NCBI GenBank assembly: GCA_949317995.1
Contig: OX439037.1
Span: 19,766,324-19,830,323, forward strand
DNA: 64,000 nucleotides
DNA from: Acholoe squamosa
Lineage: Eukaryota; Annelida; Polychaeta; Phyllodocida; Polynoidae
Direction of reading: 5' to 3'
Position numbers and translations under genes: made by a program. Shown piece by piece: positions 52,917-64,000 of this stretch (the stretch's first letter is position 1; each line of letters starts with the position of its first letter). Below the pieces are notes generated by a model that was not told the DNA's origin, did not search any database, and worked only from the letters and a program-made list of their open reading frames with translations.

Positions 52917-55900
52917 TAATTAATCTCTTTTGTTGACATTGTGTATGTTTCTGTGAGTGCGTATTGGTTAGGTTGCTGTATTGCTGTAGTATTGTTAGCA
53001 CTCACAGTCTATAAGTTAGAGGTCCTTGACATTTTTGTTTTTGCTCTATCTAAGTCAATTAATTACATTTTGGTTCAATTCTTTTGCCATAATGTCCTAT
53101 GGTGGTATATCTAAGTGGATGCAAAGATTTACAATTATAGACGAATATTGTCATGGTATTATGGGCAAATTTGCTTCAGAATTTCCTCCTTGCACCCATT
53201 ATCGCCATGGTCTTGCCATTCACTTCTATAGTTAAATCATGTCTGCTTTTTCTATTCCCTCTATGGCTTTTATTTCCTATTTTCTAGCTAAATCCTCCTA
53301 AATACATGTGAGTTGGATATTGGTTCTGTAGGGGACAACCATAGGGTTTGATAAATTCCCACATTTAATGTGCTTTTGAAGACTGTTAAATTGGACATCA
53401 TCAAGGTTTTGGTTTAGCAATGGTATGTCCTTTTTCCTGAACATGTATGTGGACCATTAAGGCAAAAGGATCATCAATGCCGCCTCACTGATGTCCCTTT
53501 TGCCTTGTTGATCTTCAATGTTGAGACAGAGCCCCTACAGGTAATTCAAATGGGCAGACACAGTCCAAATGACCCAGACCGAGTGGCAGCTCATATTACT
53601 GGAAGTAGGGGCAATAGGTTCAAGTAGTTTTCCCTTATAAATTGGGTGAATAGGGTCGTCCAGTGCCAGGGGGTAGGGGGAGACACTAATTGTCCAATAT
53701 CAGGCCACATAACAACCCTGAACTGGTTATATAATCCCATAAGAAGTACAGTCCGGTACTTGGCCAGGAACTCGTTCTTTGCCTTTATAAGACCCCAGTA
53801 ACAGAATCAATTTAATTATATTCTCTACACAATGTATATAGCCCCTACACCTCGTCATAGTGCTTCACAAGACGCCAGTAACAGAATAAATTTGATCATA
53901 TTCTCCTCAGTATGCTTATAGCCCCTACACATCGCCATAGTGCTTCAAAAGGCACCAGTAACAGAATCAATTTGATTATATCCTCTACACAATGTATATA
54001 GCCCCTGCACATCATCATAGTGCTTCAAAAGGCACTAGTAAGAGAATCAGTTTGATTATATTCTCTACACCATCCATATAGCCCCTACACATCTTCATAG
54101 TGCCTTTAAGACAGGGGTAGCTATACTATATAAAGCAGGACCGTGCTTGCCACTATGAACATCACCATACAGGCATATGGTACTGCTAAGGTGGTTAAGT
54201 TGCTTTAAAGTGTCATTTAAGTCCCTTTATGGATGAATTATAGCATCTAACTTTTTTATACTTTGTCAAACTTGAAAATAAAGATCGCCAAGACGTTCAC
54301 CAGCTCGAGCTACCCTTAATCTATAGGTCACACTATGGGAAACTCCTATTATTAAGGGAGATATGATGGTTTTTGTATATGATGCCATTTATGCTCCCAG
54401 GTTGCCTCCATTTATGCCCACAGGCTGCCATTGTGAACTCGGTAAACAATTCACGCACCAAACTTGCGGTACTTGTAGTAGAAATAAGTATCAGTTGCTC
54501 AAAGCGTTGTGGGAAGAGGCATTTCGCAGTGTATGCCAGTTGGGGCTTTGACAAAAATGTGTCCTAGTCCAAAATTTTATTTCGCTTAATTTCCGTTGAA
54601 ACAAATTTTCGATAGTGCGAGGTCAATCGGAGGGAAAAACTACCACATATCCATATCCCACAATGCATTGTTGCAATTATTTTTTGCATAATTGGCATAA
54701 TCAAGTAGTATCTTGGTACTTTTCAATATATATGGGTCAGGACGCCAGAAAGCAGTAGATTTAGTGTTTGTGGGTCATTTTAGACTTTTATGGCTCTCGA
54801 GAAAGAAGTTGTGAACCAATCTTGACTTACATAGACTCATTTGATAGAGAACACTTGGGGCTATCGGAAAAAATGTGAATTTGTGGTCATCCATCAAAAA
54901 CTTTAGGACTTATAGCCTGCCGAAGTGAAAAAACGGCCAAATTTGTTTTTTTATACTTTTTGTATTTTTTACAAGTGTCCTGTATTGAATAAAGAACACT
55001 ATAGAGTATCCCAAATTATTTTTTGTATTGTATATGATCATAGGTATCATTTCCATGAGGTTTGGACATGTTACTAAGTGAGAATTTTTCATGATGTGTC
55101 TTTCAAAATGGAAATCTGTAATTTGTAACGTCCGGTACCTAAATCTAAATCGGTTATAAAACATGGAAAAAATGAAGCTTCAAAATCTTTGTTATTACCC
55201 ATATGAAGGGCCCTATCAGCCCCTACTTTGGTGAAGAAATTGTGTGTCTACCAGCATTTGTCTCCATATGAGAGCAGCTTATGTGAAATAATTCTGATAA
55301 AAGTACTGGACGTTACGTAGCATCCGGTACTTTTATCATCATGTAGGAGGCAGTCTATTGTGGATGCATAACTCAAATTTTGTTCCATTCTGTAATTGAA
55401 GTCAATAATAGACATATTGGCCTTGTTATTTCTTGTGTTTGTTATGCAAAATGGGACATTCTTATATTACTGAGAGCAACTTCAATTACCTCCATATTTC
55501 ATTATTTTGGTACCGGACGTTACATGACACAAAACAAGCAATAAAAATGGAACCCGATGGCCTAGATTGGTATTTTTTGGTCTTCTGAGCTGAGGAGATG
55601 TACCTTGACAATTCTGTTAAGGTTATATAAAGTAATTAGAATATATGAACTACTGACACCTAGTGACTAGTGGAATCTGAACAATAAAAATGGAATCACC
55701 CTCCCCTACCTTCCTATAGCATGAATAAAGTTGTTCATTGGAGGCAGCCATTGCTTGATCAGGTGCTTAGACTTTTTAGATCCAAATGCTAGTGTTGATA
55801 AGCTTTACACATCATACCTGCAGCCACTTGGGGGACAAGCCCTGTTTGCACTGAATGGAGGTGTTTCCATTTCTCCATTCTCTGGTGTTTGATTGAAAAT

Positions 55901-55989
55901 GATGTTGAGGTCATTCTGTGTTTTAATCTGTGTTTTTATGGTACATGTATTCAGTTTAGGGCTATAACAGGTTAGTGTTAGTGCTATGG
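52917..55989. other. Stretch without recognised genes
   Basis: AT-rich. It contains an 80-bp tandem repeat (53791-54113). gtaccggacgttac-type short phrases recur at ~55130, ~55305 and ~55515. No ORF with coding character is seen. Confidence 0.4.
53791..54113. repeat. 80-bp tandem repeat, four copies
   Basis: The phrase c(c/t)agtaa(c/g)agaat recurs at 53795, 53875, 53955 and 54035, exactly 80 bp apart. The unit includes tatagcccctacac and catagtgcttca. Confidence 0.9.
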
Positions 55990-56890
55990 TATGATAGTAA
56001 TTACTCACTATTTATCAGCAGTTAATCAACATATGTTAGTAATTACTCACTTTTTGTTAGCAATTAGTCAAAAGATGTCAGTATTTACTCACAATTTGTC
56101 AGCAATTAGTCAATATATGTCAGTACTTAGTCACTATATATCAGCAATTATCAATACATGTCACTATTTACTCACAATCTGTCAGCTATTAGTCAATATA
56201 TAACAGAGAAATAGCCATTAATTCAATTGTAAATCTTGCCTTGACTGGTATTTGCCAAAATATGTCAGTATCTATGGACTATTTGTCAGCAATTAGTTAT
56301 TATATGTTAGATATTATTCACCATTTGTCTGCAATTAGTCAATACATGGTAGTAATTACTTACATTTTATCAGTATTTAGTCAATATATGTTAGTAATTG
56401 CTCACTATTTGTCAGCAATTAGTCAATATATGTTAGTAATTGCTCACTATTTGTCAGCAATTAGTCAATATATGTTAGTTGTTACTCACTATTTGTCAGC
56501 AATTAGTCAATATCAGTATTTACTCATAATTTATCAGCAATTAGTCAATATACGTCAGTACTTAGTCACTATATATCAGCAATTATCAATACATGTCAGT
56601 ATTTAGTCACTAAATATCAGCAATTATTAAGACATGTCAGTTTTTACTCACAATCTGTCAGCAATTAGTCAATATATAACAGAGAAATAGCCATTGATTC
56701 AATTGTACATCCTGCTTTGATTGGTATTTGTCAAAATATTTGTCAGTACTTATTCACTATTCATCAGCAATTAGTCAATACATGGTAGTAGTTACTCAAT
56801 ACTTGTCAGCAATTAGTCAACATATTTCAGTACTTACTCAATATTTTGTCAGCAATTAGTCAATATGTATAAGGACTTGCTCATTTTTTG
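55990..56890. repeat. ~42-bp minisatellite, about 20 copies
   Basis: The unit is of the type gtcagcaattagtcaatata followed by tgttagtaattgctcactattt, 42 bp in the most regular part (56390-56520), with shorter variants elsewhere. Because 42 is a multiple of three, frames stay open (56241-56606) and read a 14-residue repeat. I treat these as artefacts. Confidence 0.9.
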
Positions 56891-57400
56891 TCAGCAATCC
56901 TTCTTCAAGAAAATTCCATAAGAAATATTTCAAATCTATTTGAAATAAAAACACGAGAAAATTCTCCAAATATTCTTCTTGGAAAGGAGAAATTATTCAG
57001 AAATATCTTTGTTGTAGAAAATCTTTCTGAGAGAAAAAATCAATATCTAAAATTTTCCAATGTGAAAAAGAAATTAGAAAATGCGAAATCAGAAAAAGAA
57101 GAGAAGGTTAAAAAGGAAAATTGTTAATACTACTCTGAACCTGAAACTTAAGTACAAAGGTAGCAAACAAAATCTACATACTGGTAACCCAGTGCAAGAT
57201 CTATACGGACACGTTTAGTCTGAGCTATACAAAATCTAATTTTGGAAATTAACTGTCTCAACACCACAAAATACTACTATTTAACAACCTTTGAATGAAC
57301 ATAAAGGTACTAAACCTTTTGATGAATGAAACCAAAAAGGGATAAGAAACCCCCTTTTTAAGACCAAATGACATGTTCTTTTATTTCCAAATTCAACAGT
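56891..57400. other. AT-rich stretch, possible edge of decayed element
   Basis: A Lys/Glu-rich open frame (56888-57127) is present but has no recognisable motif and begins inside the minisatellite. It may be part of the decayed element to the right; there is no direct support. Confidence 0.3.
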
Positions 57401-58760
57401 GCCACAAGGGCAGTACTAGCCTAACACCTTCTTAGACTAGCCACAGTTGAAAAGAACTCAAAAGAACATAATTATATACTATTTTTGCAACTTATTCGCA
57501 AAGCAGAGCAAATTTATGGAACCAAGAAATTTATATATTAGTTCCATAAGTGATTACATCGACCTATGGACCAAAAGAAAATGTAAATGTAGTAACATTA
57601 AAAGAGCAGGTACACAACCTGTCATGAAAATCAACAATTTCATTATCACTTATCTTTAATGTATTTAACAAAATATGCAATGACCACACATTTGAGAAAC
57701 CAAGCATAATGGTCATAATTAATTCGACCATGCAGTCATAATTATTTCGACCATGCAGTCACCTAACATGGAATACTACCTGAAACATAAAAAGTTAACA
57801 TTATATATGGATGTATTTATGATTTCCTAAATTCAAGGTTAAAATGCAAACCCAACCTTGCCACCTTACTATACATGGAGAATCGAGAACCAACAAATTC
57901 TGGTACAGAAATTAGACCTTATTAAAATGGAGAAATCCACCAAAAATATCAATTTGTTTAGTACCATAGACAAACAAAAACTAGCAAACTTTAAGGAACC
58001 AACATTGATTGACCTTACCAGAATTGCAAAGGAAAAGACCTGCTAAATGATGTCTACAGTTGGCAATTATGGAAAAAGATGAATCCAAAGTTTGCACGGC
58101 ATCAAGCAGTGTCTATTGTATCTCTTTTTACCACCTCGATCATTTTAGTAAAAGAACACAAAAAAAAAATAAATGGCATCAGCGATGACATTGAGGTCAG
58201 AAGCAAAAGCCTATGGAAGTGTGACAAAGAGACCAGTCAGAAATTTTTTCATATCTAAAAAAAAAGAGAAAAACAATTGTCACACTACGAAAGGAATATT
58301 ACTCTATCCTCACCATTCAGGAAAAAGCAATTCCTAAATATACAACTCAATTAATTAAATTGTTGATACCCAGGCCTATAGGCAAACCTACTATATCTTT
58401 TTGAAAATACAATCCAAACTAGGAAAAACATATTTGTATGTATACCATACTCCTTAAGTCAAATTAGGAGATTAAATTGAGAAAACAGAAAAGAAATCAA
58501 CCTGCTGTTGCATCCAATGACAAGGATATAATGTGTGACCACATTCCTATTTAAAATCATGTGAAAAGATCAGTAGTCAATTTTTACCAAACAATGAGCA
58601 GTTCAATCATAAATTACCAGATATTACCAACCTACCTTACCACACCAGGTTCAGTATAGTATCAACACTTAGAAAGTCTTATGTATTGTATACTATGTTA
58701 CTACAAAATCAGCAACACCCCAGCTATAACAAAACAACTTGATAACCAAGCTGGAAGAAT
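57400..58760 (+). pseudogene. Decayed env-like gene related to element 1
   Basis: At about 58600-58715 the broken translation keeps a run that matches the env tail of element 1: LPYHTRFS corresponds to LPWRTRFS, and YTMLLQN to YSMLLQN, with the same spacing. A hydrophobic helix-like stretch and upstream fragments (~57960-58140) are compatible with the env membrane region. Many stops and frame shifts interrupt it. It shows that the unusual cytoplasmic tail of env is conserved between element lineages. The start is uncertain. Confidence 0.55.
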
Positions 58761-59089
58761 TTACCATCAATGAGAAAAACAACACTCAAAATATCAAAAT
58801 TACTCAAAATCAGACACATATTTGTATCTTATAGAAACAAGACATTTATAATTGCCACCCACCAATTACTCCAAATGTGAACTCGCCAAAATATTTCCTA
58901 CCAAATTTTACTGGAGTACCTACAAATCCGAGAGTTCACAAAGAGAAGTAATACCCCACAAATGTCGACCCTTATATCAAATCTAATACAGGGAAGCACC
59001 CAACTGCCCAATGATATATTACCCATTATAACACTGTTAGAGAGTTTTCAGTGCCGAAAATGGATAATATCAGTTCCTATATCTCACGA

Positions 59090-59500
59090 TGAAGCACTCA
59101 AAATTCACGACGACCCGTATGGTTAGGCTGGCGAACTCCTCAAAGTCCAACTCTCATAGACCTACTACTGCGAACACGTCGAGACAGAGCTGCGCCAGTC
59201 TAAAATATAATCCATCAGGCGGCGGCACCTGTAGTGTTGACAGAACGGGGAAGCACAACATGAAACCAAGATGGCGGAGGGCCGTCTTGTCGACTCGCAT
59301 AAGAAATCAATGGATTCTATCATTTTTAAAGGTAAATACTTAGAATTAATGGTGGAAACCGTGTTATAAATGTAATATATAATGTTTAGACTTGAACGAA
59401 TGCCTTCCAGGGCTTATATAGGCACTCCGCTCCGCGTCGTGCCTATATCATGCCCTGAAAGGCATTCGTTCAAGTCTAAACATTATATATTACATTCCTA
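59090..59500. mobile_element. Hairpin-ended repeat family, copy 3
   Basis: It shares the block gaaatcaatggattct (~59303) and a degenerate …taattc…gttata… segment with copies 1 and 2. It ends in the best hairpin of the family: ~59372-59426 pairs with ~59441-59497 (starts tgtaatatataatgtttaga, inner ggcac/gtgcc). It sits between the decayed env and the decayed 3' region, so it was probably inserted into the dead element. Confidence 0.5.
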
Positions 59501-60269
59501 CAACATAATTAGGGTATTCACAACTGCATTAGTTAATTGACGAATTACAATTTTCTAAAAACGAAATCTCACAATGTTTCAATTTAGAAACAATCTGCTC
59601 AAATTTATATCTCAAGTAACACAAGACTATACAGAAGCCCTAAACTTACCTTTAAACCAAACTCAGAGATTTTACCTCTCCATATGACACCAAGCATTAG
59701 GTGTCAAACTTGTTTTGAACCCCACAAATGTAGTTCTACCATGCCACTTATGTGATATTAAGGCCCAAGAATGGTCATATTACATACAGCCAATTTGAAA
59801 CTTGTACTTCATGAATCTGAGGTATTCTCAAACTGTATCCATGAATGATTTTCATGTACGAGAAAATTCTCAAAACTGTATAATCAATTGTTTCTAACAA
59901 TCAAGTATACATGAAATATGCAACAGTACACTTTTAACTTAAGTTGTACAAAAACAGCATTTGTATAGTGACCAAAGTTTATTATGGAAAATGCCCCATT
60001 CAATAAACCAGAATGGAATGATAAAATTAACTTATATTATGTAGAAAACGTACAAGGTCCCTCCTTGTACACCAAAAAAAAAAGAAAGAAGAAAGCTATA
60101 AGAAAGAAAGTAAGTGTACTTGTACATAATCATATATGTGTACCCAAAATTGTATTATCTAAACTGTTATGCTATGCATTGCATGTATGATTAATAATTA
60201 TGAAGATTGAATTTTCAGAAACATCTCTAGAGTCAAATATACCCACTGGTAGACTCACATAAGGAATGC
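59501..60269. other. AT-rich stretch within the decayed element
   Basis: No gene recognised. Position suggests the eroded region between env and the 3' repeats of the dead element, but no clear alignment is visible by eye. Confidence 0.3.
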
Positions 60270-61730
60270 ATGAAGAACAGTCATAGGCAGTGGCCCACTG
60301 CACTTATATGGAAAATATATATCCAATGCAAACATAGAGATAAAAAGTGTCAAAAAACAAGCCAATTGTACATAAAGTACTCTGTTTTTCTGGCCCTCAG
60401 AACAATTTTTGTCTCAAAACGTACCAATTCACACATAATTTGCATGTTGTATCATAATTTGTATGTTGCACCAATGTTTTGTATGATTTACCACAATTTG
60501 TACATTATACTAAAACTTTGTACCTCAATTTAGCACTTGTATACTACACCAAAGGTTTACATGAAGAAACACACTTCAGGTAACCAAAGGAATTAGTAAA
60601 AATGAAATGTGTAAAATGTAAAAAAATTCATATACACCAAACAAAAAAAAAAGAATTCTCATTTCTCAGAAAATGTAATGAAAATGTTGTAGCTACTTAA
60701 GAAATTAACCTGAAAATCTTTTACGGTGCACATACTCTAGAAGCATACTGGCAGGTATGCCCATAAACGCTAAGGAAAAGTTAATTAAGTAGCAACCCAC
60801 TGCCGAAAGTGCCAATTATACACCTGCACAGCAAAGTTAGAGTAGCTCACAGACAAACAAGTCTATTGTACATGAAATACTCCGTTTTTCTGGCCCTCAG
60901 AAAAATTTGTCTCAAAAATTGTACCCCAATTCATACTTCATACCCAATTGTACACCAATTTGTATTTTGTACTCCAGTTTGTACGTTTGTACCCCAATTT
61001 TCACATTGTACGCAATTGTATACAAATATATTTTGTACATCAATTTGTATGTTTACGTCAGGTTTCTACATTTGTACCCAAAATTTTACACAGTTGTACA
61101 AAATTGTACACTAATTGTATTTTGTACACCAATTTGTACGTTTATGTCAACTTTGTACATTTGTACCCAAAATTTTACACAAATATATGCAATTGTACAC
61201 TAACTTGTATTTTGTACACAAATTTGTATGCTGTGCGTCAAGTTTCTACATTTGTACCCCAATGTTGCAAGTTGTATGTTTGTACCCCAATTTTGCACAG
61301 TTGTATATAATTGTACTCTAATTTGTATTTTTGTACACCCATTGTAATGCCATACAAAAATTGTATGTTGCACACGATTTGTACACATGTAAAAGCACTT
61401 ATACACATATACACCCATTTCTAGGGAAAAAAAGGCAACTTCAAAGCCATGTTGTATGTCAAGCATACTTAGGTCTGCTTGGCATCTAAACTAGAAAGTT
61501 GCACAAATTACGGTTATACACCTAGAGATAAGGAAATGTACTTTTTTTACCAAAAAACAAAACTGTTGTACATACTGAAAAAAGCTCTACAACAAAACTC
61601 GAATTTGAAGCACTCCCTATTACTTCAAATCCTCTTACATACAGTATGAAATTAGACATAAGGTAAAAATATGTTATACATTCCCTCTGCGAAATGACCG
61701 AGTTTCGCTTCTCTTCGTGGGAGAACATGA
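60270..61730 (+). mobile_element. Relic of an element 1-like 3' region
   Basis: Segments match element 1 at 23390-24540 in order: cccactgccgaaa, agacaaacaag(c/t)ctattgtaca, tttgtctcaaa, gtac-rich minisatellites, gaagcactccc, acttcaaatcctcttaca and cattccctc(t/g)gcgaaatgac. The first part occurs twice (60270-60560 and 60760-61000). No LTR follows at 61730, so it is truncated or lost. Confidence 0.7.
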
Positions 61731-62699
61731 AAGACTAATGAACAATATCCCCTAGGTGCCCAAGCGCGCTTTAAAGCGCATTTTTTGGCTTTAAATACAT
61801 GTAATTTATATGTGACATGTACTGGGAATAGGGACCTTAATGCACCCTGCACTAAGGGCCTTTTTCGCAGATCGTGTCACATATGCATATTGAAAGGAGA
61901 TATCATCTAGACACTTCTACAGGTCCAATCTGTAATGTTATACCCTCTCCAGAACAGCTATTACCTCACAATTCCAATGAGACCATCCATATTGCTCTAT
62001 CTTTATTATTCTATGAACAATAAGTCAAAACATTAAATTTGGTTGTTAGATATGTGGCCCATTAGAGTGTCAGCCTTCTAGAGAGCAAGAGCCTGGCATG
62101 GTTCCAAACTACTATTCCTTGGTTATATCACACAAGAATAAGAAGTTATCCTTTGTTCTATATTATTCATTGATAGAAATCTTTCATATCCATAAAAATA
62201 CCTTTCATGATTTGCTACCAAAACAATCTATTTCCATGGTAGTAGGAACAAACTTTGCTTAGTATAGTTATAACCATGGAGATATTCAGCAGATTGACCC
62301 AAATACTGCAAATAATAACAAAATAGAACGTTTAGTTGCTATGCCAAACAAACTGGACCCGGGGTCAGACCTGATATCTCATCTGAACTGAAATTCTAAA
62401 TTAAAGGCATTCAGGAATGTGATAAGAGGCCAATATCAAGAAAGAAGATTGGAATAGTATACGGTACTTAACAACAGTGATATACCTATTTCATTTATCA
62501 AATAAATAGAAAATTGTCAAAGTTCTGGGCACCAAAAGGATATCATATAGTCCATGAGCCAGCAAGCAAAATTTAGCTTACCGGTATCATTGTGGGGCAC
62601 CAAGGTTCATGCTATTTTTTTTGAAAGTTAAGGGTCTAGGGATCATATATTTGTGAGTTAGCACTTTGGCCATGGTAGCCATCATGGTGAGTTTGACCT
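61731..62699. other. Intergenic stretch, no gene recognised
   Basis: No ORF, RNA gene or repeat array stands out apart from a small palindrome-like gcgcgctttaaagcgc at ~61764. Confidence 0.4.
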
Positions 62700-63650
62700 G
62701 TTTCAATGGCAACCTTAGATTCTTAGATTTATAGAAAATACACATATTTGTCCATGACTTTGGCTTAAATCAGTCTTTTTACACAATTCCAAATCCTAAA
62801 ATAATCTATGCCATGAGCCTTATCAAGTCATTGAATTTTGTTGACCTTGGGAAAGGTCAAGGTCATGCTTTTCAAGGTCAAAGGTTAAGAAATGGCCTAA
62901 AATTAGGCCTATGTCACCTTCCAAATGTTCTATTTACCTTATAATAGTGTAAATGTGAACCATTTCAAGTTTCCTGGTAGTGAGGGACTCTAGCTCACAG
63001 AATATGGAGGATGGATCTAAATATCAGCGACCTTTAGGTCAAAGTCAGGCTGTTTCCATGGCAACAATGTAAAATAATGAGATTTATAGAAACCACACAT
63101 ATTTGTCCATAACTTTGGCTTAAATCAATCTTGTTACACAATTCCAAACCTAAAATATACTACTCAATGAGCCTTATCAGGTCAATGAATTTGGTTGATA
63201 TTGGCCAAGGTCAATGTTTATGCTTTTCAAGGTCAAAGGTCAGAAAATGGCATAAAAGTAGGCATAATGTGACCGTCCAAATGTTCTATTTGCCTTATAA
63301 AAATATAAATGTGTACCGTGTCAAGTTTCTTGATAGTGAGAGACTCTAGCTCACAGAATGTGGGGGATGGACCTAGATAGCAGTGACCTTTAGGTCAAGG
63401 TCAGGCTGTTTCCATGGCAACAAGATAAAATAATGAGATTCATAGAAAATGCACACATTTGTCAGTAATTTAGGCTTAAATCAATCTTTTTACACACTTC
63501 CAAAAATGTACTACTTATTGAGATGGAGCATGATGATGAATAGCTTTGACCTTGGTTAATGTCAAGGTCATGCTTTTCAAGGTCAAAGGTTAAAAAAGTG
63601 GCATATAAATAGGACTATGTGACCACCCGAATGTTCTATTTGGCTCAGGG
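62700..63650. repeat. ~352-bp tandem repeat, 2.7 copies
   Basis: gtttc(c/a)atggcaac recurs at 62700, 63052 and 63408. Each unit includes cttttcaaggtcaaaggt, caaatgttctattt and gagagactctagctcacaga. The last unit is cut at ~63650. The units are rich in ggtca half-sites of the nuclear-receptor type. Confidence 0.85.
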
Positions 63651-64000
63651 CCCCTGCCTGAGTTTATACCGCCGGGTAGGTGGTGGCGCGATAAAAGCTT
63701 TTTTTTGTCAATAAATCATTAAAAATATAAATCATCCATCTTTTTCCACAAAAACAGACATGTAAATCATCAATTTTTATGATAAAGATATATTCATAAA
63801 ATAAATTCCCAAAAGAGTCTGTTTTCCCTTTGAAAATCAACATTTAAAAAAAGATAACCCTCATAAAAAGAGACAACCACCAATCCACTTCCCCTTAGAG
63901 CCAACTCCCTTTCTGGCAGACCAAAATTTATCTCTTTGTTCCTATGTGATCACTCCAAGGTTAGTGACAACCGTCTGAAATTAAGACGCTTGTCACTAAC
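63651..64000. other. Right edge of the window, no gene recognised
   Basis: AT-rich, with a terminal hairpin at 63960-64000: gttagtgacaa pairs with ttgtcactaac, with an inner cgtct/agacg stem. It may be the start of a repeat continuing beyond the window. Confidence 0.4.

Noticed and set aside
56241-56606. 121-residue repeat protein
   Set aside because: The frame is open only because the minisatellite period is a multiple of three; no start context or transcript evidence.

Overview
The window is animal nuclear DNA, AT-rich and dominated by repeats, with almost no host coding sequence. A GC-rich, intron-split gene fragment sits at the left edge. Vertebrate-like splice signals, large Metaviridae (Ty3/gypsy) elements, tRNA-like relics and long satellite arrays point to a metazoan, most likely a marine invertebrate. 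Repeated AAGGTCAAAGGTCA-type motifs near 63 kb are reminiscent of molluscan genomes, but this is only a weak hint and the species cannot be fixed from sequence alone.

Layout. 1-1070: two exons of an Ala/Pro-rich, basic host protein; exon 2 is bracketed by inverted copies of a satellite monomer that continues as a ~372-bp tandem array to ~3.0 kb. 3.58-4.38 kb: first copy of a repeat family that ends in a large hairpin; relatives lie at 52.0-52.9 kb and 59.1-59.5 kb. 4.4-8.6 kb: no gene seen. 8.65-9.77 kb: four tRNA-like sequences. 9787-25905: element 1, a 16-kb LTR retroelement on the + strand (1350-bp LTRs, 4-bp target duplication ctag) with gag, protease, RT/RNase H/integrase, an F-type env-like gene, and a GC-rich open frame on the opposite strand in the 3' region. 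25.9-33.5 kb: no gene seen. 33542-47000: element 2, a 13.5-kb LTR retroelement on the - strand (417/418-bp LTRs that differ at two places, target duplication atat) with gag, pol and a long third ORF bearing C2H2-like zinc fingers. 47-52 kb: no gene, with candidate DNA-transposon ends. 53-56.9 kb: minisatellites. 57.4-61.7 kb: decayed relative of element 1 (env tail and 3' region), itself interrupted by a hairpin repeat. 62.7-63.65 kb: ~352-bp tandem repeat.

How the retroelement genes work together. In both elements gag ends in the codons GAA AAC followed by a stop, preceded by G. This gives the heptamer GGAAAAC, then a 5-nt spacer, then a stable stem with a 12-nt loop; the downstream protease/pol frame is exactly -1 to gag. 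I infer programmed -1 ribosomal frameshifting as the gag-pol expression mode. Element 2 appears structurally intact and recently inserted. Element 1 has two single-base frame breaks (a G-run in gag and a site inside protease), so this copy looks defective although pol and env are otherwise open. Element 1 lies 18 bp upstream of the 5' end of a tRNA-like sequence, a position like that used by yeast Ty3.

The least expected items are the third ORF of element 2, the antisense ORF of element 1, the shared frameshift architecture and the tRNA-proximal insertion.
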